A stretch of 12,993 bases of DNA, from positions 10,953 through 23,945 of the forward strand of contig DLGU01000044.1 in the NCBI GenBank assembly GCA_002482865.1, written 5' to 3'. The notes under the pieces were generated by a model that worked only from the letters and a program-made list of their open reading frames with translations, was not told where the DNA came from and searched no databases. Below, one piece after another: positions 1-6,679 of the stretch. Both the position numbers and the translations under genes were made by a program. Each line of letters starts with the position of its first letter. Position 1 is the first letter of the stretch. This DNA comes from Porphyrobacter sp. UBA7686. Lineage in GTDB: Bacteria > Pseudomonadota > Alphaproteobacteria > Sphingomonadales > Sphingomonadaceae.

Positions 1-789
1 CGTGCGCTGCGGTTCGGCAAGGTAGCCGAACAGTTTGGCCTTGGCCCGCACGAAGCGTTCCTGCAGCGCAGGATCAGGCTGCGCATCCCACGCCGGGTCC
101 TTTTCCAGCAACCCGCGCAGCACCTGGATACGGTCGCCCGAGAGCGGGTGGGTGCGGGCATAGGCGGCTTCGTCCGCCTGACTGTAGCCAGCGCGGATTT
201 CATTGCCGCGCAGCCGCTCGAAGAACTTGATCATCCCCTTGCCGGTGATGCCAGCGCCCGAAAGATAACGCGCGCCGGCCAGATCGGTCGAAGCTTCCTG
301 ATCGCGGTTAAAGGAAAGGAAGCTCCCCATTGCGGCCTGTTGCCCGGCGGCGATGATGCCCATCGCGCCTTCGCCAGCACCGGCCAGCGCCGCGCCGACG
401 CCAAGCAGCAGCGACAGGATCGAGATATTGGTCGCCCGCTTGGTGCGCTCGTCAAACCGTACCACGTGGCCAGCCGTGATGTGCCCCAGCTCGTGCGCGA
501 GCACGCCTTGCACTTCATTGGCGGTCTCGGCCTCGTTGATCAGGCCGGAGTGGACATAGATCGCCTGCCCGCCCGCCACGAAGGCGTTGATCGACCCGTC
601 ATTGATCAGGACCAGCTCGACATTGCCGGGTTCAAGCTCGCTCGCCTCGACCAGCGGGGCGACCATGTCCTTGAGCAGTTCCTCGGTCTCGGCATCGCGC
701 AGGATCGACTGCGCGGCGACCGGCTGGATGGCAACAATCGCGCTCGCCAGCAGGGCGAGCAGGAAGGCGAAAGGTTGGGGGCGACGCAT
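1..789 (-). CDS. M48 family zinc metalloprotease (partial, C-terminus off the window)
   Basis: This is a periplasmic, membrane-associated zinc endopeptidase of the M48 (Ste24/BepA-like) family; relatives degrade or help assemble misfolded envelope proteins. The 263 visible residues start with a Sec signal peptide (MRRPQPFAFLLALLASAIVA, then a likely AQ cleavage near residue 27). The zinc motif HELGH is at residues 99-103, and the distal motif with E165 and D169 (EASTD) supplies the third ligand. A hydrophobic Gly/Ala-rich stretch at about 123-148 could be membrane-associated. A THPLSGDR motif at 213-220 is typical of the family. The frame stays open to base 1, so the C-terminal part, often TPR repeats in relatives, is outside the window. 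The ATG at 787-789 fits the signal peptide; the ribosome site is weak (AGTAGGG). The next gene upstream ends 51 bases away. Family assignment is firm; the substrate is unknown. Confidence 0.93.
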   Translation of the reverse strand, partial: MRRPQPFAFLLALLASAIVAIQPVAAQSILRDAETEELLKDMVAPLVEASELEPGNVELVLINDGSINAFVAGGQAIYVHSGLINEAETANEVQGVLAHELGHITAGHVVRFDERTKRATNISILSLLLGVGAALAGAGEGAMGIIAAGQQAAMGSFLSFNRDQEASTDLAGARYLSGAGITGKGMIKFFERLRGNEIRAGYSQADEAAYARTHPLSGDRIQVLRGLLEKDPAWDAQPDPALQERFVRAKAKLFGYLAEPQRT

Positions 790-840
790 TACGCCGACCC
801 TACTGCGTTTCAGCCTGAACTCAAACTGAAGCGCGCAGCC

Positions 841-2595
841 TCAGCCGAACAGCTTGCGCGCCGCGCGTTCGATCTGGGCGAGGTCTTCGGGCACTTCGGC
901 GAGGATTTCCGCGCAGCCAATTTCGTCGCGGCGGATCAGCACCAGCGCGAATTCCGGCCCGGCCCCGTCGAGATGTTCGAGCGAGATCGCATCCAGCGCG
1001 CGCAATTGCTGCGCCAGCGCTTCGCGCACGGCGGCGGCATCTTCGACCGGCTTACCCTGCTCTTCGCGGCGCAAGCGGCGCTCGGCCTTGACCACGGCTT
1101 TCACCCCGCCTTCGACCTCAGCGAGGAAGCGCGAAAGGCTCCCGCGCTCAAGCTGCAAGCGGTGGGCGTGGGTCAGCACGGCGGCATATTCGGTGAGGCG
1201 CGTCTTGTCGTAATCATGCCCGAACACGAGCTTGACCACCGGGGTCATCGGTGCGCGGTCCTGTACGGTCAGGCCACTTTCCGCGATCAGTTCCGCATAG
1301 TCATCGGGCGCAGCTTGTGCCGCGAGGCTGAAGTCATAGGCGCGGCTGACTGCGGCATAGAGCGCGTTGCGGCTGCGATCTTCCGTGCTGTCAGCGGCGC
1401 GCGCCAGTTCACGCGCGGCGGCAAGGCAATCATAGAGCCCGGCATCATCGGGCAGATCGTCGACGAAGTCGTCGTCTTCGGCCACCGGTTCGGCGACGGA
1501 CGCAACCGGCGCGAAGACGGGCGCAGCTTCGATTACGGGCTCGGGCTCGGCTTCCGCCACGGGTTCCGGGCTGAAGTGGGCGGTGCCGTAATCGGGCTCC
1601 GGCACGTCCTCGTCTTCCGGCAGCGGCTCAAGGCCGGTGAGGTCGATCGCCTTCTTGGTCGGCGCTTCGATGTAATCGGCGAGGCTGGCGAAGTTGTATC
1701 CGGCAAGCTCGCCCTCGCCTTCGTCCTCGTCATATTCCTCGTCGTCATCGCCGAGGCCGAACTGGCTGAAATCGGGCATCCGAGTGCCTTTCTCGGCCCC
1801 GCTATCAAGCGTGGAGAGGCTGGCGAAATCATCGCCATAGGTATCGGAGAACTCCCCAGCGAAATCGTTGAAGCCTTGCTCGGCGCCGGTGCCGTCATCC
1901 GCACTTTCATGCGCAGGCGAATCGGCCCAGTCGGTCACCGGGTCGGCGGGGCGCTGGGCAGGTTCTGCGGCGAGCTCAAGCTCGGAGCCCAGGTCGAGCG
2001 CTTGATCGATTTCAAGCAGCAGCTCATCCGCGGTCAACTGGTCGGCCATTTCCTTCCAGTTGATCACGCCATAGATGAAGTCGATCGTGGAATCGTCGCT
2101 GGAATAGGGCAGCAGGATCCCGCGATAGAGGATCGCGACGCCGGCGTGATTGACGAACTCGGCCTCAAATCCGATCGGCGCCTGATTGGCGAGAATCTGC
2201 ATGTAGTGATCGGTGATGCGGCTCAACAAGGAACGCGGCGGCACATCCGAAAGCCGGGTGATGACGCCGGTGGCGCCGCATTCCTGCCCGAGCTTCGCGC
2301 CGAGGAAGCAGACCGCCGGATTGTCGATCCCGCTCGAGAAATCGAGCAGCACCGAATGCGGGCCGAAATCGGGGAGGGCGGCCGGATCGAGGTCTTCGAT
2401 ATTGGGGAACATGCGGTCACCCAGCAGGCCGGCCCAATGATTATAGGCGCGGACCTGCATCCGGCGCTCGTCCTGGCCGATCGCATGCGGCGGCAGGTCG
2501 CGGCGCTGGGACGACTCGGGGCCGTCGTCGTCGGATGCATCCCAGCCCCGATCCGCATTCGCGTCGGAATCAAAGGTGCCGCGCAGAGTGTCCAT
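841..2595 (-). CDS. PAS_5-domain protein with long acidic linker, function unknown
   Basis: This 584-residue protein is predicted to be cytosolic, with no signal peptide or membrane segment. Residues of about 46-182 look like a PAS_5 domain (motifs YNHWAGLLGDRMFP, IEDLDPAALPDFGP and LLDFS), a sensor-like fold common in alphaproteobacteria. A disordered linker of about 180 residues follows (about 200-385), very rich in Asp, Glu, Pro and Ala. The last 200 residues are mostly helical and charged (for example VKAVVKAERRLRREEQGKP) and resemble no family I can name. No kinase, cyclase or DNA-binding motif is visible. The ATG at 2593-2595 is preceded by AAGGGGCGG. An in-frame GTG at 2626-2628 would add 11 residues (MTRFTKGRITA) and is an alternative start. 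It appears monocistronic, being 94 to 127 bases from the gene upstream, and an inverted repeat lies in that gap. The PAS assignment is fairly sure; the role is not known. Confidence 0.85.
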   Translation of the reverse strand: MDTLRGTFDSDANADRGWDASDDDGPESSQRRDLPPHAIGQDERRMQVRAYNHWAGLLGDRMFPNIEDLDPAALPDFGPHSVLLDFSSGIDNPAVCFLGAKLGQECGATGVITRLSDVPPRSLLSRITDHYMQILANQAPIGFEAEFVNHAGVAILYRGILLPYSSDDSTIDFIYGVINWKEMADQLTADELLLEIDQALDLGSELELAAEPAQRPADPVTDWADSPAHESADDGTGAEQGFNDFAGEFSDTYGDDFASLSTLDSGAEKGTRMPDFSQFGLGDDDEEYDEDEGEGELAGYNFASLADYIEAPTKKAIDLTGLEPLPEDEDVPEPDYGTAHFSPEPVAEAEPEPVIEAAPVFAPVASVAEPVAEDDDFVDDLPDDAGLYDCLAAARELARAADSTEDRSRNALYAAVSRAYDFSLAAQAAPDDYAELIAESGLTVQDRAPMTPVVKLVFGHDYDKTRLTEYAAVLTHAHRLQLERGSLSRFLAEVEGGVKAVVKAERRLRREEQGKPVEDAAAVREALAQQLRALDAISLEHLDGAGPEFALVLIRRDEIGCAEILAEVPEDLAQIERAARKLFG

Positions 2596-2651
2596 GGCTG
2601 TAATCCGCCCCTTGGTGAACCTAGTCACGCAGGGTTCTGGCGCAGCGTGGT

Positions 2652-2682
2652 AAACATCCCGTTAAACCGACGCGGGATGTTT
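2652..2682. repeat. Perfect 10-bp inverted repeat between the DUF2141 gene and the PAS gene
   Basis: AAACATCCCG at 2652-2661 is the exact reverse complement of CGGGATGTTT at 2673-2682, with an 11-base loop. It lies 41 bases after the stop of the DUF2141 gene and 57 bases before the ATG of the PAS gene. It could be a weak intrinsic terminator for the upstream pair, although only three Ts follow the stem on the minus strand. It could also be an operator for the PAS gene. On the minus strand the same bases contain TTAA-N7-TTTA, one mismatch from the CtrA box TTAA-N7-TTAA. The repeat is seen; its role is inferred. Confidence 0.5.
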
Positions 2683-2722
2683 TGATCTTGCAGAGATTCC
2701 TTTCAGCCGTAAGTGGGTCAGA

Positions 2723-3172
2723 CTACAGGAAATACCGCATCTTGATGGTCACACGGCTGGTGCCCGCACCCAGCGCGAACACGGCGTCCGTGAACTTGGG
2801 GGGTGCCATGCGGACCGGCGCATCGCGCGAGAAGCCATAGCCTTCCTTCGGCATCATCCCCATCGCCCGGTCGGCCTTGCCGTTATTGTTCTCGTCATGG
2901 AGCAGCGCGATGGCATATTGGCCGGGCTTGACCCCGGTGAAGCGGATTTCGACCTTGCCGCTGGCAGGCACCACGGTGCGGTGCGCGGCCGGATCCTTGA
3001 TGCATTTGGGGAAGATGTCAGCGCGCGTCGTCATGCAAGCGCGCACGACGCCCTTGGCGGAGCGGATGTCGGTGACGGTGATGACCACCTCGCCGGTCTG
3101 CGCCGGAGCAGCGGCCAGGGCAGCGCCATAACCCGCGCCAAGCCCTGCCAGCACCAGCACGCCCGCTTTCAC
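2723..3172 (-). CDS. Secreted DUF2141 domain protein
   Basis: This 149-residue protein has an N-terminal signal peptide (hydrophobic to about residue 21, AAA-rich cleavage region), so it is probably periplasmic or secreted. The rest matches the DUF2141 pattern: a beta-rich start (GEVVITVTDIRSAKGVVRAC), the acidic turn HDENNNGKAD at 92-101, and MGMMPKEGYGFS just after it, the best conserved part of the family. C46 and C57 could form a disulfide. The family has no established biochemical activity. The GTG at 3170-3172 is preferred because it overlaps the TGA of the upstream desaturase by four bases (GTGA) and is followed at once by a signal peptide. The longer open frame to 3721 is only an overlap with the desaturase gene. 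Coupling suggests the two proteins act together or on the same envelope lipid, which is inference. Confidence 0.86.
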   Translation of the reverse strand: MKAGVLVLAGLGAGYGAALAAAPAQTGEVVITVTDIRSAKGVVRACMTTRADIFPKCIKDPAAHRTVVPASGKVEIRFTGVKPGQYAIALLHDENNNGKADRAMGMMPKEGYGFSRDAPVRMAPPKFTDAVFALGAGTSRVTIKMRYFL

Positions 3173-3945
3173 GGCGTGAGGGCCTGCGCGCCGTGACCCG
3201 CCTCGGTCACGATCCGCCGCGACAAGCCCTTGTCGGTCCCGCACAGCCTGTCCCACACGCGGAAATATAGCCCGAAGTTGCATCTGTATTCCTCGTGATG
3301 ACGCTCGTGATGGCTGGCGGTTATCAGCCAGTTCCCCAACGGCGAGTGAACGAGCCAGCGCGGGAACATCTCCCAGCCCATGTGATTGGTGACGCCCATC
3401 ACCGTCGCCACGGTCAGCACGAGGCCAAGCATGGCGACGTGGATCGGCACCAAGAACACCAGTACCGGCACCACGATCGCGCCGGTCACCGCCTCGATCG
3501 GGTGAAAGCTCATCGCGGTCCACGCCGTCGGCGGGCGGCTGTCGTGGTGGACGGCATGGGCGAGGCGGAACCACTTGGGCCGGTGCATCCAGCGGTGGCT
3601 CCAGTAGAAACAGGCGTCCTGCACGAAGAGGTAGATCAGCACCGAGAGCGGGTGATACCACAAGGGCAGGCTCGTCCAGTCGGCGGTCATCTGGGTCCAG
3701 CCGTGATGCCGCCAGCCCCACAGCACGATCCCTGCCGGTGCGCCATAGATCGCCGCGGACAGCAGCGACCAGCGCACCTCGCGTGTGATCTGTGCGCGCT
3801 TGCCCTCATACAGTCCGGGCCGCATTTTCGCCGTGGCGTAGGCGAACAGCCCGCTGGTCAGCAGATAGCGCAGCGCCACGATTAGCGTGACGGCGAGACT
3901 GACGATCAGCAGTGCAATCGGAACAGGGGTGTCAGCGGGGAGCAT
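3169..3945 (-). CDS. Sterol desaturase / fatty acid hydroxylase superfamily protein
   Basis: This is a 258-residue integral membrane di-iron oxygenase of the FA_hydroxylase (sterol desaturase) superfamily, expected to hydroxylate or desaturate a lipid, sterol-like or carotenoid substrate in the inner membrane using O2. The histidine clusters that hold the two irons are all present: HRWMH at 117-121, HAVHH at 130-134, H188 in TNHMGW and HHERHH at 212-217. Hydrophobic segments lie near 8-30, 60-78, 98-113, 152-170 and 171-187. The family's end signature GLYFRVWDRLCGT is at 225-237. The ATG at 3943-3945 gives a full-length protein. It is coupled by a four-base overlap to the DUF2141 gene downstream. 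The substrate cannot be told from sequence. Nothing else in the window belongs to a carotenoid or hopanoid pathway, so naming it crtZ or similar would be unsupported. Confidence 0.9.
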   Translation of the reverse strand: MLPADTPVPIALLIVSLAVTLIVALRYLLTSGLFAYATAKMRPGLYEGKRAQITREVRWSLLSAAIYGAPAGIVLWGWRHHGWTQMTADWTSLPLWYHPLSVLIYLFVQDACFYWSHRWMHRPKWFRLAHAVHHDSRPPTAWTAMSFHPIEAVTGAIVVPVLVFLVPIHVAMLGLVLTVATVMGVTNHMGWEMFPRWLVHSPLGNWLITASHHERHHEEYRCNFGLYFRVWDRLCGTDKGLSRRIVTEAGHGAQALTP

Positions 3946-4004
3946 CGCCCAAGGATATGCCGCAAATCCGAACGGCGCGACAGGGATAAGTCAGGCAGCC
4001 AAGC

Positions 4005-4520
4005 TCATCCGTGTGAATCGAGCGCCGTCGCCAGCGGGTCGATCAGCGCCATGTGCCGCCGCATGGCGATCCGCGCGAGGTGTTCGACCTGCGTCTTGCG
4101 CCGCGCGGCCGCCAGCGGCTCAAGCGCGGCGGGGCGCAGGATTTCCGCATCATAGCCATCGGCGACGATCACCCCGCAGGTGCCGGGCCTGTAGGCCTCA
4201 CTTTCCAGCGGCGCACGGTCGAGCCCCGGAGGCAGACCCCAGAAGAATCGGTCGCAGTAATCGAGATAATCGGGCCACTTGGCATCGCCGAGCAGATCGG
4301 CGCGGGCGACCTTGATCTCGACAATCACGACCAGCCCCTTGGCATCGATCCCCATCAAATCGGCGCGGCGGCCGTTCCGCAGCGGCACTTCAGGCAGGCA
4401 CCAGATATCGTTGCGCGCAAACAAGCGCCCGATCCCGCGCGCGACATCGCCAGCAGCGAGCGCCAGCGGCGCGGCCAGCGGCATGGGCGAATCAGAGGAG
4501 GAAATCGGCCCGCCGGTCAT
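4005..4520 (-). CDS. mmcB: MmcB family DNA repair protein
   Basis: This is an alphaproteobacterial MmcB-type protein of 171 residues with a PD-(D/E)XK nuclease-like fold, linked in the family to DNA repair. Counted from the ATG chosen here, the core reads E44 (PEVPLRNGRRADL), D54 and then E68-I-K70 (VVIVEIKVARADLLGDAKWP), the usual arrangement of metal-binding acids and catalytic lysine. DAKWPDYLDYCDRFFWGLPP at 79-98 and the GVIVADGYDAEILRP stretch are characteristic of MmcB. The open frame reaches a TTG at 4580, but ATG 4518-4520 is preferred. A further ATG at 4482-4484 is possible, and no clear ribosome site settles the choice. The small gene upstream ends 66 bases away, so the two are probably co-transcribed. 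The family is clear; nuclease activity is inferred from motifs only. Confidence 0.9.
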   Translation of the reverse strand: MTGGPISSSDSPMPLAAPLALAAGDVARGIGRLFARNDIWCLPEVPLRNGRRADLMGIDAKGLVVIVEIKVARADLLGDAKWPDYLDYCDRFFWGLPPGLDRAPLESEAYRPGTCGVIVADGYDAEILRPAALEPLAAARRKTQVEHLARIAMRRHMALIDPLATALDSHG

Positions 4521-4586
4521 ATGGCACGGTTGGAACGAAAGCGGAACGCAGTCAAGCCGCGTCCGAATCCTATCAGACAAGCACCC

Positions 4587-4973
4587 TTAGTCGGGTCGCG
4601 GGTTCTCAAGCACGCTCACCATCGCGGCGCGGGCGGCATGAAACTCGCGCCACAGCGCCAGCGCCGGAGCCGCCGGGTCCTGCCCCCGGCGCGCCAACGT
4701 GCCAAGCGCAGCCAGCCCGCTGTCGAGCATCGCAGCGCAATCGGCGACAGTCTGCGAGACCAGCGCCCGCTGCCACGGCGCAGCCCGGGCAATCACCGCG
4801 CCAAGCTCGCCGCCGATCTCAACCGGCTCGGGTGCCAGCCGGGCGAGCAGCGCCAATCCGGCTGCCTGCCCGTGGAGCGCCACCAGTGCTTCGGCCAGCG
4901 CCTCGGGTGCGGCACTGTCCGCAGTCAGGATCGCGGCCTGCGGGGGAATCATCTCGGGCGGAAGCGTGGCCAT
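4587..4973 (-). CDS. Small Ala/Leu-rich protein of unknown function
   Basis: I do not recognise this 128-residue protein. It is Ala-rich (repeated ALAEALVALHGQAAGLALLA-like helices) and probably all-helical, with no signal peptide, no convincing membrane span and no metal or nucleotide motif. A single tryptophan pair context (APWQRALVSQTVADCAAML and ALWREFHAARAAM) may form the hydrophobic core of a helical bundle. The ATG at 4971-4973 follows a short pyrimidine-interrupted AGG, so the ribosome site is weak; the stop is TAA. It lies 66 bases upstream of mmcB on the same strand and may share its transcript. Third-position GC bias across the frame agrees with a real gene, and the overlapping plus-strand frames look like shadows. 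A DNA-repair link would be guilt by association only. Confidence 0.68.
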   Translation of the reverse strand: MATLPPEMIPPQAAILTADSAAPEALAEALVALHGQAAGLALLARLAPEPVEIGGELGAVIARAAPWQRALVSQTVADCAAMLDSGLAALGTLARRGQDPAAPALALWREFHAARAAMVSVLENPRPD

Positions 4974-5088
4974 GACAGGAGCCTAGGCGGGCGTCCTTGC
5001 CGATTGGTTAAGCCCGATCCTGCCGATTGCGCGGCCATCCGCACCCACCCCGTGCGCGGAACAATTGTGTGGCATCACGCCCCACCTC

Positions 5089-5117
5089 TTGCTAAGCGCC
5101 GCGCCGCGCGCAAGAAT
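5089..5117 (+). promoter_or_regulatory. Candidate promoter of tRNA-Arg(CCG)
   Basis: TTGCTA at 5089-5094 and AAGAAT at 5112-5117 are separated by exactly 17 bases and sit 22 bases before the first base of the tRNA. Transcription would then start near 5124. The match to a housekeeping sigma promoter is moderate, since the -10 element is imperfect; placement and spacing are the main support. Confidence 0.42.
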
Positions 5118-5139
5118 AGCGCGCACCGCATGGCATCAT

Positions 5140-5216
5140 GCACCCGTAGCTCAGCTGGATAGAGTGCTGCCCTCCGAAGGCAGAGGTCACAGGTTCGAAT
5201 CCTGTCGGGTGCGCCA
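5140..5216 (+). tRNA. tRNA-Arg (anticodon CCG)
   Basis: This is a complete 77-base cloverleaf with the CCA end encoded. The acceptor stem is GCACCCG (5140-5146) with CGGGTGC (5206-5212), followed by discriminator G and CCA (5214-5216). The D-arm contains AGCTCAGCTGGATAGAGT. The anticodon stem CTGCC/GGCAG encloses the loop CTCCGAA, whose anticodon CCG (5174-5176) reads the arginine codon CGG. The T-arm is ACAGG-TTCGAAT-CCTGT. It is the only gene on the plus strand and faces the end of the copper operon. Arg tRNA genes are frequent integration sites for mobile islands, but no duplicate of its 3' end was found in the window. Confidence 0.97.
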
Positions 5217-5228
5217 TGGTTCTCAAAT

Positions 5229-5303
5229 GCTTACGGCATCGAACACTATCGGCCGCAATGGCTGTAAGTGAGATGTGTGGGCGAACAACAGTTTGCCGTA
5301 AGC
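5229..5303. repeat. 10-bp inverted repeat in the tRNA-copC gap
   Basis: GCTTACGGCA at 5229-5238 is the exact reverse complement of TGCCGTAAGC at 5294-5303, separated by 55 bases. The 146-base gap between the tRNA end (5216) and the copC stop (5363) holds no gene I can support. The long loop and the absence of a T-tract make it a poor intrinsic terminator for either strand. It may be a trace of a former insertion or a chance match. Confidence 0.35.
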
Positions 5304-5362
5304 GACCAAGTCCGGACCCGGCTCGCCACGTGCAGACCACCATTGGGCAACCGCGGCGGGTG

Positions 5363-5743
5363 TCAGCTCACCTCGAAGCCGACCGTCCCGTTCATCGCGT
5401 GACCATCGCCCGCAGCGGCCTGCCAGCGTACTTCGTAGCTTCCAGTCGGCAGGGGCTTCTTGAGCCTCAGCGTCAATGTTGTGTTATCGGCAGACCAACT
5501 CGTTGTGAAATTGCGGATGAGCATCTCACCGTGGTTCGCCATCCCGGGCATGGCCGTCATGACAATACTCGCGGCAGCGCTCGCCTGATCAACCGGCTGG
5601 CTGAAGGTCAGGGTGATCTGCTTGGGCGCTTTGGCGGTGGAATTGGCCGTTGGCGTGGAGGTGGTAAGCTGGACATGCGCCAGCAGTGCCGAGGGCGCGA
5701 GTGTGCTGAGCGCAAGAGCAGCGATGAAACCAGGGATGCGCAT
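5363..5743 (-). CDS. copC: CopC periplasmic copper-binding protein
   Basis: This 126-residue protein has a signal peptide ending at LLA, so the mature chain begins with His23, as CopC proteins do. It is a small periplasmic copper carrier with an immunoglobulin-like beta fold. Both known copper sites are visible. The Cu(II) site is made by the N-terminal His23 with D113 and H115 in GDGHAMNG. The methionine-rich Cu(I) loop reads [14 protein letters not shown] (M62, M65, M68, H71, M74). The ribosome site AAGGA lies 9 bases before the ATG at 5741-5743. It is the last gene of the copper operon, 21 bases after copB. No copD follows, because the tRNA gene comes next on the other strand. The protein therefore probably hands copper to CopA or CopB in the periplasm rather than to a CopD importer, which is inference. 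Confidence 0.94.
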   Translation of the reverse strand: MRIPGFIAALALSTLAPSALLAHVQLTTSTPTANSTAKAPKQITLTFSQPVDQASAAASIVMTAMPGMANHGEMLIRNFTTSWSADNTTLTLRLKKPLPTGSYEVRWQAAAGDGHAMNGTVGFEVS

Positions 5744-5764
5744 GTTGGGTGTCCTTCGGATTGA

Positions 5765-6679
5765 TCAGAACCAGAAACGGATGCCGGCCAGAAAACTGGT
5801 GGCGGATGGGTCTTCGCCCCGGGCGCGGGCGAAATCGGCGCTGCGTCCGGTGCGCCAGGATTGTTCGATGCCGATATAGGGCGCGAATTCACGCTTGATC
5901 TCGTACCGCAGCCGCGCACCGATCTCGATCTGGTCGAACCCGGCACCGATCCCGAGTTCGGGAATGTCCTGCGCGGCAAGGTTCGCTTCAATGCGTGGCT
6001 GGAGGATCAGGCGTTGGGTGATGCGCTGGTCGATTTCCGCCTCGACACGCGCGGTCAGATCGCCGCGATGCGACAGGAACAACGCCGCGTCGATTTCGAA
6101 CAGATAGGGCGCAAGGCCCTGCACCCCGAGCACCGCATGGGTGGTATCCGGCCCGCCGATGTCGTGCCGCACGCCCGCCTGCACGTCCCAAAAGGGCGCG
6201 AAGGCTTTGGCATAGAGCGCCTGCACTTCGGAATCTTCGGGATTGGAGCCGAACGCGCCTTCGCCTTCGGATTTGAACCAAAGCCGTTCCGTCGGGCCGC
6301 CGTAATACCCCTGGATATCCCACAGATAGAGGTCTTCACCCTCGCGCACCTGGGCTTCCAGCCGATCGCCCTGGAACCAGAACACCGGGAAATCGCCGTG
6401 GGTGCGGCGCAGATCCTCGCGCGACGCCTGCATGGCATCGGCGCCCCAAATGGCATCGGCAGCGCGCGGCGGGCCACTTCCGGCGGTGGCGGGAGGCGGG
6501 GTTTCCATTGTCGGGCCGGGGGATTTCGGGCCGGGGGAGGCTGGCTTGTCCATAGCACCCATGTCGTGCCCGGCGTGCGGATCCTGCGAAGCCGCAGGCA
6601 TGGTATGACCTGCATGGGAATCCTGCGCAGCGAGCGGCGCTGCCGCCATCAGGGCAAGGGCGGGAAGAGCGACCCTCAT
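5765..6679 (-). CDS. copB: CopB outer-membrane copper resistance protein
   Basis: This 304-residue outer-membrane beta-barrel protein of the CopB family is thought to bind or sequester copper at the outer membrane. It has a signal peptide (MRVALPALALMAAAPLAAQ). A His/Met-rich metal-binding stretch follows (SHAGHTMPAASQDPHAGHDM and on to GAMD), then a Pro-rich linker to about residue 70. The rest is the CopB domain: alternating strands such as LYLWDIQGYYGGPTERLWFK, VQAGVRHDI and FAPYIGIEQSWRTG, with a terminal phenylalanine (GIRFWF) typical of barrels inserted by BamA. The longer frame to 7006 lies inside copA. The ATG at 6677-6679 overlaps the copA stop by four bases (ATGA) and leads directly into the signal peptide. 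It is 21 bases upstream of copC. Confidence 0.95.
   Translation of the reverse strand: MRVALPALALMAAAPLAAQDSHAGHTMPAASQDPHAGHDMGAMDKPASPGPKSPGPTMETPPPATAGSGPPRAADAIWGADAMQASREDLRRTHGDFPVFWFQGDRLEAQVREGEDLYLWDIQGYYGGPTERLWFKSEGEGAFGSNPEDSEVQALYAKAFAPFWDVQAGVRHDIGGPDTTHAVLGVQGLAPYLFEIDAALFLSHRGDLTARVEAEIDQRITQRLILQPRIEANLAAQDIPELGIGAGFDQIEIGARLRYEIKREFAPYIGIEQSWRTGRSADFARARGEDPSATSFLAGIRFWF

Noticed and set aside
148-2685. Very long plus-strand open frame of 845 codons
   Set aside because: It lies antisense to the M48 protease and PAS gene, both of which have recognisable domains and correct starts. Its translation is Arg/Gly-rich with no domain, as expected from GC-rich codon bias on the other strand.
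3173-3721. N-terminal extension of the DUF2141 frame up to base 3721
   Set aside because: It overlaps the sterol desaturase gene in another frame and is Arg/Pro/Asp-rich without homology. The GTG at 3172 is followed by a signal peptide and overlaps the desaturase stop by four bases.
3731-3740. Match to the tRNA 3' end (GGTGCGCCA) as a possible attachment site
   Set aside because: Only nine bases, inside the desaturase coding sequence, without flanking similarity; expected by chance in GC-rich DNA.
4053-5162. Plus-strand open frame of 369 codons
   Set aside because: Antisense to mmcB and the small upstream gene, and it runs into the tRNA. Composition is typical of a shadow frame.
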